From contig DBVX01000088.1 of NCBI GenBank assembly GCA_002308815.1, positions 14,747 to 39,769 on the forward strand: 25,023 nt of DNA. The letters run 5' to 3'. The DNA is from Bacteroidales bacterium UBA1253. GTDB taxonomy: Bacteria > Bacteroidota > Bacteroidia > Bacteroidales > Paludibacteraceae. Shown in pieces: positions 7,458 through 14,578 of this stretch. The notes under the pieces were generated by a model that made no database searches, had not been told where the DNA came from, and was given only the letters and a program-made list of their open reading frames with translations. Made by a program: the position numbers and the translations under genes. Each line of letters begins with the position of its first letter. The first letter of the stretch is position 1.

Positions 7458-7963
7458 ATCATCCTCACTTCCTCTTTGAGCGCCTCCATGGCGATTTGGT
7501 GCGGGGTGGTTCCGTTCTGCCGGTAGGCGGTCATCAAGACGCGGGCGTAGTCGAAAACGGTGCTCCCGTCCGGCATCTGAAGAGCCATCGTATGGATGAA
7601 AGCCGCTATCTCGTCCCGTGCTTTCATCACTTTTGCCCACAACTCGTCCCCAACGTATATCTGCTGGCTCATATTGTGTTCCCATTCGCGGCGGACGGTC
7701 AGCAGCAGCTGCTGCTCCAGTTCCGTTTTCGTCATCTGTCCCAGATCCATATCCGAGAGCAGGTGTTCCGGCTCGGTACGTTCCAGCAGCAGTGCCAGAC
7801 GCTCGTATGCTCTCAGACGGATGGGGGTGACCTCCTTTTCCGTGTTCTTCTTCATCTCCCACAACCGTCTCTCCCGCTCGCCTCGGAGCATGTAACGCAT
7901 CACCACCCAGACGCACAGCAGTACAACGAGGGCGGGTATCGTGAATTTCAGTATCTCTGCCAT
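7451..7963 (-). CDS. Conserved Bacteroidota one-TM membrane protein
   Basis: The 170-residue protein has a single N-terminal TM helix (about 7-27, FTIPALVVLLCVWVVMRYML) followed by a basic stop-transfer segment and a long helical, probably cytoplasmic, domain. The stretch VTPIRLRAYERLALLLERTEP and the later HNMSQQIYVGDELWAKV are features I associate with an uncharacterised protein widespread in Bacteroidota; I cannot name a function. It is the first gene of a two-gene unit with the DUF6048 gene, whose GTG start overlaps its stop. A TAnnTTTG-type box lies 22-29 bp upstream of its ATG, so the leader is short or nearly absent. Confidence 0.75.
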   Translation of the reverse strand: MAEILKFTIPALVVLLCVWVVMRYMLRGERERRLWEMKKNTEKEVTPIRLRAYERLALLLERTEPEHLLSDMDLGQMTKTELEQQLLLTVRREWEHNMSQQIYVGDELWAKVMKARDEIAAFIHTMALQMPDGSTVFDYARVLMTAYRQNGTTPHQIAMEALKEEVRMMW

Positions 7964-7984
7964 AAGCGCGAATGATTAACGCCG

Positions 7985-7992
7985 CAAAAGTA
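7985..7992 (-). promoter_or_regulatory. -7 box of the membrane protein/DUF6048 unit
   Basis: On the minus strand the bases read TACTTTTG, an exact match to the Bacteroidota -7 consensus TAnnTTTG. The box is 22 bp upstream of the ATG at 7963. No convincing -33 TTTG is seen at the expected distance, only a T-rich run. Confidence 0.5.
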
Positions 7993-8065
7993 CACATATA
8001 AATTGAAAAAACCGGTTATGATGCGAAAAAATGCGTTTGATATGAATAATTACCGATAAAAGTAG

Positions 8066-8073
8066 TATTTTTG
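8066..8073 (+). promoter_or_regulatory. -7 box of the yicC-gmk operon
   Basis: TATTTTTG fits TAnnTTTG and is followed by GCGGG. It sits 31 bp before the yicC ATG at 8104. It also shows that an in-frame start at 8071 is false, because that codon would lie at or before the transcription start. The nearest upstream TTTG (8036-8039) is 26 bp away, too far for a good -33 element. It is divergent from the box at 7985-7992. Confidence 0.5.
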
Positions 8074-8103
8074 CGGGCATCAATTGCAAACAAGAATACT
8101 AAA

Positions 8104-9015
8104 ATGATTCTGAGCATGACAGGTTACGGCAGAGCGGAATACACCTTTGCCGGTCACAAAACCGTTCTTGAGATACGCAGTCTCAATTCCAAGCAACTTG
8201 ATTTGAACCTTAAGACCACATCTTTCTTCCGTACCAGGGAGCAGGACATACGTGCGTTGCTTGTTCCTGTACTTCAGCGCGGCAAGGCGGACGTTACCCT
8301 TTCCACCGTGCCTGTTGACAATTCCGGTTCTGCCGGTTCCTCACAGCAGGTTTTCTCTTCCATCAATAAGGATGCTTTCGTGTTTTATTACAATCAGTTG
8401 CGTGCATTAAAAACAGAGTTGGATGCCCCATCCGAGCCTCTTTTCGGAACGATTCTCCGTATGCCGGATGTGTTGCGTGCCGCCGCCGAGGACAGTATTT
8501 CCGATGAGGAGTGGCAACTGCTGCAACAGGCTGTGAAACAGGCTCTCGATGCGTTCAACGCTTTCCGTGAGCAGGAGGGGGACGCGCTGCGGAGGATGTT
8601 TTGTGAGAAATTGGATGGCATAGGGCGGCTGCTCGGTCAGGTCGAACCGTTGGAAGGTGAGCGGATTGACAAGATCAAACAACGTCTCTTGGGACAGTTG
8701 AATGAATTGAGTGAACAGACCCGGCAGAAAGTTGATGGGAATCGCTTTGAGGCGGAACTTATATATTATCTTGAGAAGTTGGACATCACGGAAGAAAAGG
8801 TGCGGCTGCGCAACCATCTTCGCTATTTCCGCGAGACAATGGATACGGCTGAAAGCGACGGGGTAGGGAAGAAGCTGGGTTTTGTGGCGCAGGAGATGGG
8901 GCGCGAAATCAATACGCTCGGCTCCAAAGCCAACCATAGCGAAATGCAAATCATTGTGGTCAAAATGAAAGACCTGCTCGAACAAATCAAAGAACAAGTG
9001 CTCAACGTTTTATGA
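8104..9015 (+). CDS. yicC: YicC family endoribonuclease
   Basis: The product is 303 residues, close to the family norm of about 290. The start MILSMTGYGRAEY is the diagnostic N-terminus of YicC proteins. The conserved N-terminal domain continues with EIRSLNSKQLDLNLK, and the C-terminal DUF1732 part is intact (KLDITEEKVRLRNHLRYFRE, GKKLGFVAQEMGREINTLGSKA). YicC proteins are cytoplasmic ribonucleases linked to stationary-phase and sRNA turnover in Enterobacteria. The start was set at 8104 by homology and by the promoter at 8066. The stop overlaps the gmk start by ATGA; pairing of yicC with gmk is common in bacteria and supports both calls. Confidence 0.93.
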   Translation: MILSMTGYGRAEYTFAGHKTVLEIRSLNSKQLDLNLKTTSFFRTREQDIRALLVPVLQRGKADVTLSTVPVDNSGSAGSSQQVFSSINKDAFVFYYNQLRALKTELDAPSEPLFGTILRMPDVLRAAAEDSISDEEWQLLQQAVKQALDAFNAFREQEGDALRRMFCEKLDGIGRLLGQVEPLEGERIDKIKQRLLGQLNELSEQTRQKVDGNRFEAELIYYLEKLDITEEKVRLRNHLRYFRETMDTAESDGVGKKLGFVAQEMGREINTLGSKANHSEMQIIVVKMKDLLEQIKEQVLNVL

Positions 9016-9572
9016 TACTCATTTTTTCAGCACCATCAGGAAGCGGCAAATCAACACTCGTCCATTACCTCCTCTCGATGCGGAGCGATCTGGAGTTCTC
9101 CGTTTCCTGCACCACCCGCCCGCCGCGCGGCAAGGAGCAGGATGGGAAAGACTACTATTTCATCTCCAACAAGGAGTTTGAGAGGCTTATCCGCGAGGAT
9201 GCGTTCATAGAGTACGAGAGTGTGTATGCTGGTACGTATTACGGCACTCTCAAAAGCGAGATCCGGCGCATTGAGGAGAAAGGCTGTCATGCCGTTTTTG
9301 ATGTGGACGTAATAGGCGGTATGAACCTCAAACGAATCTTCGGCGAGCGCGCACTCTCCGTTTTTGTGGCTCCGCCAAGTGTGGAAGAGCTGGAACGCAG
9401 GCTCGTGCAACGGGCTACCGATGCGCCTGAAAAAATCAAGGAACGTATATTGAAAGCCGAAGAGGAACTCAGGCAACAAGAACATTTCGACCTTGTTATC
9501 GTAAATGACGACCTACAGCAGGCACAACGCGAACTCTTAGAAAATGTAAACTGCTTTTTATCAACAAAATGA
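9012..9572 (+). CDS. gmk: Guanylate kinase
   Basis: This 186-residue enzyme transfers phosphate from ATP to GMP, giving GDP for nucleotide synthesis. The P-loop APSGSGKS is at residues 7-14. The GMP-binding region is seen in SCTTRPPRGKEQDGKDYYFIS and in FIEYESVYAGTYYGT. FDVDVIGGMNLKRIF contains the conserved acidic strand, and the C-terminal arginine-rich lid (ERRLVQRATDAPEKIKERI) is complete. Length is standard. It overlaps both neighbours by four bases (ATGA at 9012 and at 9569), so yicC, gmk and the following outer-membrane gene are probably translated from one message. Confidence 0.96.
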   Translation: MILIFSAPSGSGKSTLVHYLLSMRSDLEFSVSCTTRPPRGKEQDGKDYYFISNKEFERLIREDAFIEYESVYAGTYYGTLKSEIRRIEEKGCHAVFDVDVIGGMNLKRIFGERALSVFVAPPSVEELERRLVQRATDAPEKIKERILKAEEELRQQEHFDLVIVNDDLQQAQRELLENVNCFLSTK

Positions 9573-10972
9573 CAATACCCCGAATACATACTGTGAGTGT
9601 ATCTGCGGCAGCCCGTTTACTCTTGTTGCCGGCACTCATTCTTATGACGTTATCCGTCTCTGCCACACCTCGGCTTTACCGTAAGTCTAATCCCAAAAAG
9701 AAGACAGACACTTCGTACCAGTTACGTTATCGGATTGCCGGTGCGGCGGGTTTCCTCAACCGCGACGAGAAGGTGCGGGATTTTAAGTTCGACCGTCCTG
9801 TTATCACAGGTGGAACAGTGGCGGTAGAGTTTCTCCCGACCGGCAGATGGAAATGTCTGCAACAGTGGAACAACGCCTCTGTCGGTCTGGCATTCTCCGC
9901 GTTCGATCTAGGACAGCAGCAGTATCTCGGGCAGGTATTCGCCCCCCATTCCTACCTCAATGTCCCTCTTCTGAGGCGGGAACGCGTAACCTTCGGGCTT
10001 CGCCCCGGATTGGGACTCGCCTTCGTTAACCGCACATACGCAAACACGGTTCCTTCGGAGGAGAAATGGAAAAATATCACCAAATCGGTGGACGGGAAAA
10101 AGATTCCGATAGCCAACCAGTCTATAGGAAGCATAACCAATGTTTTTCTGACCGCAGGGCTGTATTTGGATGTCCGGCTGGCGGAGTGCTGGGATTTCAC
10201 TTTCTCCGGCGGCTGGCAGCACCTTAGCAACGGTAGTGTGATGACCCCCAACGGCGGGTACAATATGTTCAATGTAGAAGCGGGAATAGCCTATACTCCA
10301 AAGTACAAGACGAGCGGTTTTCACTACTATCAGCCCGATACGGATGTTCCATCCAAACTGCACGACGGCGTTACCAAAAAGTGGGGTATCGACTTCACAA
10401 TCGGCGCGGGCGTGCGGAGTGTCTATTACCGGGACCGCGACTGGTTCGCCGTCGCCTCATTCAGCCTTGCCGCCTACTGGCAGCCATACAGCATCTTCCG
10501 TATAGGTATCGGGGCGGATATGTATTACGACGGGGCGTATGCGGCTGTTTATGAAAAATTCAAGACCGATGACTCCCCTCACATCACATATTATTCCAAG
10601 ACTTATCTGAACGAAAGCAAGACCACCAACTGCTTCCGTGCGGGAGTCAGCATTCAGCCAGAATTCGTATTTGGCAATCTCACATTCGGCTATCACGTCG
10701 GTATCTACCTTTACGACCCCGTAAAGAACCTCGAACCGTTCGATCCGTCAGGTAAGGATTCGAAGGCGTTGCATATAGGTGACAAGCCGTTCAACCGGGG
10801 CATCTTCTATGCCTACGATCCGACAAAAGCGAGCAACTATCAGGACGGATGGTGCTATCAGAAACTTATCCTGCGTTATTATTGCAGCAAGCATTTCTTC
10901 GTACACGTCGGACTCAAACTCCATATCTTCAAGGCGGAGTTCATTGATGCCGGCTTAGGTTTCCGTATTTAA
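9569..10972 (+). CDS. PagL-like acyloxyacyl hydrolase / lipid A 3-O-deacylase family outer-membrane protein
   Basis: This 467-residue protein has a signal peptide (to about residue 32) and a beta-barrel pattern throughout, ending in an aromatic-containing strand (DAGLGFRI). Residues 217-228, QHLSNGSVMTPN, carry the H-x-S-N motif of PagL-type deacylases, with H218 and S220 as probable catalytic residues and E237 as a possible third. Relatives in Bacteroidota are of similar size, with a second barrel-like half (here about 268-467), so the length is not evidence of a fusion. It would remove an ester-linked acyl chain from lipid A in the outer membrane. It overlaps gmk by ATGA, an odd partner for a nucleotide kinase. 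The activity is predicted from one motif and overall fold. Confidence 0.65.
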   Translation: MTIPRIHTVSVSAAARLLLLPALILMTLSVSATPRLYRKSNPKKKTDTSYQLRYRIAGAAGFLNRDEKVRDFKFDRPVITGGTVAVEFLPTGRWKCLQQWNNASVGLAFSAFDLGQQQYLGQVFAPHSYLNVPLLRRERVTFGLRPGLGLAFVNRTYANTVPSEEKWKNITKSVDGKKIPIANQSIGSITNVFLTAGLYLDVRLAECWDFTFSGGWQHLSNGSVMTPNGGYNMFNVEAGIAYTPKYKTSGFHYYQPDTDVPSKLHDGVTKKWGIDFTIGAGVRSVYYRDRDWFAVASFSLAAYWQPYSIFRIGIGADMYYDGAYAAVYEKFKTDDSPHITYYSKTYLNESKTTNCFRAGVSIQPEFVFGNLTFGYHVGIYLYDPVKNLEPFDPSGKDSKALHIGDKPFNRGIFYAYDPTKASNYQDGWCYQKLILRYYCSKHFFVHVGLKLHIFKAEFIDAGLGFRI

Positions 10973-10996
10973 CAACGCTCTGTCAGTCCCGCGACA

Positions 10997-11677
10997 ATGC
11001 TTCAGCCGTCCATACTCATCTGCCATCACGATCCCGGTTACCTCGCTTTGCTGGGTGATTATATCCGCGAGAGGGACTTCACGGTTCATGCCACGATGGA
11101 CGCACGGCAGGTGATGCCCCTATTGGCGTGTCATCCTGTTCAGATTTGTCTTCTGGATGCGCATCTGACAGACGGACAGGTATTTGAAGTGATACGGAAC
11201 CTGCGGACGCATTACCCGCATCTGCCCGTTCTCGTGCTGGCTTCCGCGGCATCGAAGGAGGAACAGCTCGCCGTCTTGCGTGCGGGAGCGGAGGATTATA
11301 TATCCGTTCCTGCCGACATGGAGATTCTGCTCCTGCGGATGAGGACGCTAATCCGGCTGACAACTCCCGACGAGGAGGATACGATGCCTACGGAGTTTGA
11401 GTTGGGTGATGTGCGTTTTGACGGTCGAAAACACCGTCTGGGAAGCCAACCGCTGTCCGTCCGCGAGAGCGACCTGCTGCTCCTCCTTTGCCGCTACAGG
11501 AACAGGACGGTTCTGCGCTCGCATATTCTGCGCTCCATCTGGGCGAATGAGGATGTTTTCGCCTCGCGCTCGCTCAGCGTATATATCAACCGACTTCGTC
11601 ACCACCTCGGACCGGACGCGGCCGTCACCATCCTGCCCGTCCGTGGGAAAGGGTATATGCTTACCGACAAACAATAG
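10997..11677 (+). CDS. OmpR/RprY-type response regulator with degenerate receiver
   Basis: The 226-residue protein has a receiver domain (about 5-118) and an OmpR-type winged helix (about 130-224, LSVRESDLLLLLCRYRN, SRSLSVYINRLRHHLG, ILPVRGKGYML). The phosphoacceptor-like D54 is present. However, the acidic Mg-binding pair expected at 10-11 is His-His, the conserved Thr position is A82, and the invariant Lys before the cis-peptide Pro is V104 (YISVPAD, usually Y-x-x-K-P-F). Mg-dependent phosphorylation is therefore unlikely and the protein may act as a phosphorylation-independent regulator. The DNA-binding half looks intact and resembles the RprY group. No histidine kinase is adjacent. It sits 24 bp after the deacylase gene and 24 bp before smpB. 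Confidence 0.85.
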   Translation: MLQPSILICHHDPGYLALLGDYIRERDFTVHATMDARQVMPLLACHPVQICLLDAHLTDGQVFEVIRNLRTHYPHLPVLVLASAASKEEQLAVLRAGAEDYISVPADMEILLLRMRTLIRLTTPDEEDTMPTEFELGDVRFDGRKHRLGSQPLSVRESDLLLLLCRYRNRTVLRSHILRSIWANEDVFASRSLSVYINRLRHHLGPDAAVTILPVRGKGYMLTDKQ

Positions 11678-11701
11678 TATTTTCGTCAAAACACAGCCGT
11701 T

Positions 11702-12148
11702 ATGTCCGCTCCATCAATTGTCAACCGCCGCGCCTCGTTCGACTATTTTCTGGTCAGCCGCCTGACGGCGGGTATAGTCCTCTACGGCACGGAAATCAAA
11801 TCCATCCGCGAGGGCAAAGCATCGCTCAAAGATGCTTTCTGCCGTTTCGAGAACGGCGAGTTGTGGGTCAACCAGATGCGGATAGCCCCCTACAAGTTCG
11901 GCTCCTACGCCAACCACGATGAGTTGCGCAAGCGCAAACTGCTGCTCAACAGACAGGAACTGCGGCGGCTCGAACGGCAAGTGGGCGACAGCGGTAAGAC
12001 CATCATTCCTCTCAGGATTTTCTTCAATGAGAAGGGACTTGCCAAAATGGAAATCGCACTTGCGCAGGGAAAGCATAACTACGACAAGCGTCAGTCGCTC
12101 CGTGAGAAGGACATTGACCGCGACACGGCAAGGTATATAAAAAGGTAA
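11702..12148 (+). CDS. smpB: SsrA-binding protein SmpB
   Basis: The 148-residue cytoplasmic protein binds tmRNA and brings it to stalled ribosomes for trans-translation. Family signatures are [34 protein letters not shown], the [19 protein letters not shown] block, and the basic C-terminal tail [20 protein letters not shown]. Length is within the usual 145-160. It lies five bases upstream of tsaC, so the two are co-transcribed. No tmRNA (ssrA) gene is visible in the window. Confidence 0.96.
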   Translation: MSAPSIVNRRASFDYFLVSRLTAGIVLYGTEIKSIREGKASLKDAFCRFENGELWVNQMRIAPYKFGSYANHDELRKRKLLLNRQELRRLERQVGDSGKTIIPLRIFFNEKGLAKMEIALAQGKHNYDKRQSLREKDIDRDTARYIKR

Positions 12149-12153
12149 GCCCC

Positions 12154-12759
12154 ATGCGATACTCTCCTGACGATTTTAACGCCGCTTTGTCCGCCATCCG
12201 CAACGGAGGGGTCATACTCTATCCCACGGACACCATCTGGGGAATAGGGTGCGATGCCGCCAATGAGGCTGCCGTCAGGCGTGTGTATGATATCAAGCGG
12301 CGCGATGAATCCAAGGCACTCATTCTGCTGCTTGACAGCGTGGAGAGCCTGCGGCGGTATGTACAGGCGGACTGTCTGTCCGGTGATGTCCTTTCGGTCA
12401 TTGCTCCGTGTGACAACACACCGCAGTCCCGTCCCGTTACCGTCATTTATCCCCGTGTCAGCAAACTCCCCGCTTCCCTGCTTGCGGAAGACGGTTCTGT
12501 CGCCATACGGATCACGCGGGAAACGTTCTCACGTAACCTCTGCGCCGCGCTTGGCAGCCCTCTTGTCTCCACATCCGCCAACCTGAGCGGACAGCCCGCT
12601 CCGAAGCAATTTGAACAGGTTGACAATCAAATAATAAATGCTGTGGATTATGTGTGCCGATACCGGCAGGATGACACCGAACCCGCTATGCCAAGCAGGA
12701 TTCTTCGTCTCGTCATCCGTCCGGGAGGCGGTGCGTCTTTCTCGGTTATACGGCAATAA
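12154..12759 (+). CDS. tsaC: L-threonylcarbamoyladenylate synthase (Sua5/YrdC/TsaC family)
   Basis: The 201-residue enzyme makes threonylcarbamoyl-AMP from threonine, bicarbonate and ATP, the first step of t6A37 tRNA modification. The YrdC-fold signature GGVILYPTDTIWGIGCDA is at about 18-35, followed by KRRDESKALILLLDS and the nucleotide-binding motif SPLVSTSANLSGQPAP at about 134-149. There is no C-terminal Sua5 extension, as in short TsaC proteins. It starts five bases after smpB and is probably the last gene of the yicC operon. The following 140 bp contain a promoter for the next unit and a weak A/T-rich hairpin (12762-12793, then eight T) that could act as a terminator, though I am not confident in it. 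Confidence 0.92.
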   Translation: MRYSPDDFNAALSAIRNGGVILYPTDTIWGIGCDAANEAAVRRVYDIKRRDESKALILLLDSVESLRRYVQADCLSGDVLSVIAPCDNTPQSRPVTVIYPRVSKLPASLLAEDGSVAIRITRETFSRNLCAALGSPLVSTSANLSGQPAPKQFEQVDNQIINAVDYVCRYRQDDTEPAMPSRILRLVIRPGGGASFSVIRQ

Positions 12760-12803
12760 TGTGGAAAATATAATACAATGCGGTGTTTTTCCATTTTTTT
12801 TAT

Positions 12804-12811
12804 TACTTTTG
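12804..12811 (+). promoter_or_regulatory. -7 box of the metallophosphoesterase pair
   Basis: TACTTTTG matches TAnnTTTG exactly and is followed by GCCGCC. It sits 90 bp upstream of the ATG at 12901, in the gap after tsaC. The sequence at the -33 distance is T-rich but lacks a clear TTTG. Confidence 0.5.
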
Positions 12812-12900
12812 CCGCCGGTTGATGCGGCATTGTATGGAAACATGGCAGGCGCCTGCCGGTTTCATCGCCAATAACAGTAAATGACTAACCCAAATACAAT

Positions 12901-14544
12901 ATGAAACATAAATTTCTTCTTTTCTTCCTTCTCCTGTCTGCTGCCGTTCTTCCGGCACAGGAACTCTCGCTGATGGTTGTCAGCGACATGCACGTGCTGG
13001 ACAACTCTCTGTGGAATCAGGATACCCCCGAAATTTTCTATTCTGACCCGAAAATGGTCGAGCATTCCGCCGAACTCTTTGATATGGCGGTGGAGCGTAT
13101 TCTGGAGAGCCGTCCGGACATCCTTCTTGTTCCCGGTGACCTGACTTATAACGGCGAGCTGAAGAGTCATCAGTATGTGGCGGAGCAGCTGGCGCGCATC
13201 AAAGCCAACGGAACGCAGGTGTTCGTTATTCCAGGTAACCACGACATCTCCGATCCGGGTGCGAAAGATTTTACCAGCGGAAAAGGTGTGCGGACCGACA
13301 ACCTTTCCGCCGCCGGTTTCGCGGAGTTGTACGCCGCTTTCGGCTACGGGAACGCCGTGATGCGGCTTGACAACGAAACGGACTCGCTCTCCTATATGGC
13401 TTATCCTGAGGACGGTGTGGCGGTCATTGGACTGAATACATGCCTGTCTAACATAGGCGGGCACAAGTCGGCGGGATGCATAACGGAAGGAACTCTGAAA
13501 TTCCTGCAGGATTGTTCAGCCAAAGCTCTTGCAGAAGGACACAGGAACATCCTCCTGATGGCTCATCATCCGATGATGGAGCATATTGACAAGCAGTCAG
13601 CAATAGATGCCAGTCACATCGCCAATATGGCGGAAGGGATGATTCCTCTCAGTGAGATACAGGAGCGGCTCACAGGGGCACACATCCATGCCGTATTCAC
13701 CGGTCACGCGCATCTCAACACCATCTCGCGCGTCCCAACTGCCAATGGCGACCTGTATGACATCTCCACCGGCTCGCTCTGCTCTTTCCCTTCTCCGATG
13801 CGCCACGGAATTCTCAATATCGAAACGGGTAACCTGATTCTCACCGGCGAGGAGATAACCAAGTATCAGCAGGAAGGTTACGGACGCGACACCGTTCTTG
13901 CCAAGGCGGCGGTCAATTCCATCGTGGATATAATCCACCCTAAAATGCAGAGTTTCATCCAGAAACTGAAGGAAAAACCTCTCACCCAAAAAGCATTTGA
14001 GGAAAAACTGGGCATTAATGTGTCCCAGTTGGCGGGTGTGAGCAAGGAGGATCTCAAGGAAATCGTCTGGGAGGGGCTTGGACAGGAGATTCACCACGCT
14101 TTCACATCCCTCTCTCGTGGAGACGAGGACGCGGGCGTTTTTTTTGACACCGACAGCGCCTACAATGCGGCTGTCAAGAAATGCTACAACCTGATATCCC
14201 TTGTTTCCGGATTGAGTGAGGACGGTATCAAAAAAGCATTGACAGATGTTAAAGTGCAAGCAGCACTCGCTTTGATGAACATAAGCATCGACAGTTCCAT
14301 ACTGCCTGAAGCCATATTGGGAAGCATCTATTACAACTATGTGACTGTCGAAGAGGAACAGTTGGTTACCCCCGATGCATCCTGTGTCACGCAGCGCAGC
14401 ATCAACGTCCGTGAGGGAACGGTCAATGCGGTGGAGGATATTCACACCGAACCCCGGCAATCCGGCAAGAGGCTGGAGAACGGGCAGATAGTCATCTATC
14501 ATAACGGTGTGAGAATGAACATCCTCGGACAGAGCCTCCGATAA
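12901..14544 (+). CDS. Exported calcineurin-like metallophosphoesterase with T9SS-like tail
   Basis: The 547-residue protein has a signal peptide (1-19) and a metallophosphoesterase domain (about 22-290). The metal ligands are visible: D29 and H31 in SDMH, D80 in VPGDLTYNGE, N113-H114 in PGNHD, H222-H223 in AHHP, and H269/H271 in GHAH. The helical region after about 300 is of unknown fold. The last 25 residues (RLENGQIVIYHNGVRMNILG) resemble the short C-terminal tails of Bacteroidales exported proteins, which look like shortened T9SS type A sorting signals. The substrate could be a phosphoester such as a nucleotide or phospholipid; the sequence does not say. It is followed 34 bp later by a clear paralog, so the pair arose by tandem duplication. 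Confidence 0.85.
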   Translation: MKHKFLLFFLLLSAAVLPAQELSLMVVSDMHVLDNSLWNQDTPEIFYSDPKMVEHSAELFDMAVERILESRPDILLVPGDLTYNGELKSHQYVAEQLARIKANGTQVFVIPGNHDISDPGAKDFTSGKGVRTDNLSAAGFAELYAAFGYGNAVMRLDNETDSLSYMAYPEDGVAVIGLNTCLSNIGGHKSAGCITEGTLKFLQDCSAKALAEGHRNILLMAHHPMMEHIDKQSAIDASHIANMAEGMIPLSEIQERLTGAHIHAVFTGHAHLNTISRVPTANGDLYDISTGSLCSFPSPMRHGILNIETGNLILTGEEITKYQQEGYGRDTVLAKAAVNSIVDIIHPKMQSFIQKLKEKPLTQKAFEEKLGINVSQLAGVSKEDLKEIVWEGLGQEIHHAFTSLSRGDEDAGVFFDTDSAYNAAVKKCYNLISLVSGLSEDGIKKALTDVKVQAALALMNISIDSSILPEAILGSIYYNYVTVEEEQLVTPDASCVTQRSINVREGTVNAVEDIHTEPRQSGKRLENGQIVIYHNGVRMNILGQSLR

Positions 14545-14578
14545 ACGTCTAAACACCTAAACCAAAATAATAACCACT

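Noticed and set aside
7458..7997. Long minus-strand reading frame extending the DUF6048 gene upstream
   Set aside because: It runs out of frame through the membrane-protein gene, encodes Arg/Gly-rich low-information sequence, and the signal peptide only begins at the GTG at 7457.
8071..8103. In-frame start codon upstream of yicC
   Set aside because: It falls within the -7 box, and YicC proteins begin at MILSMTGYG.
12762..12801. Hairpin with T-run after tsaC as an intrinsic terminator
   Set aside because: The stem is only seven A/T-rich pairs with an 18-base loop and overlaps the next promoter region; too weak to call.
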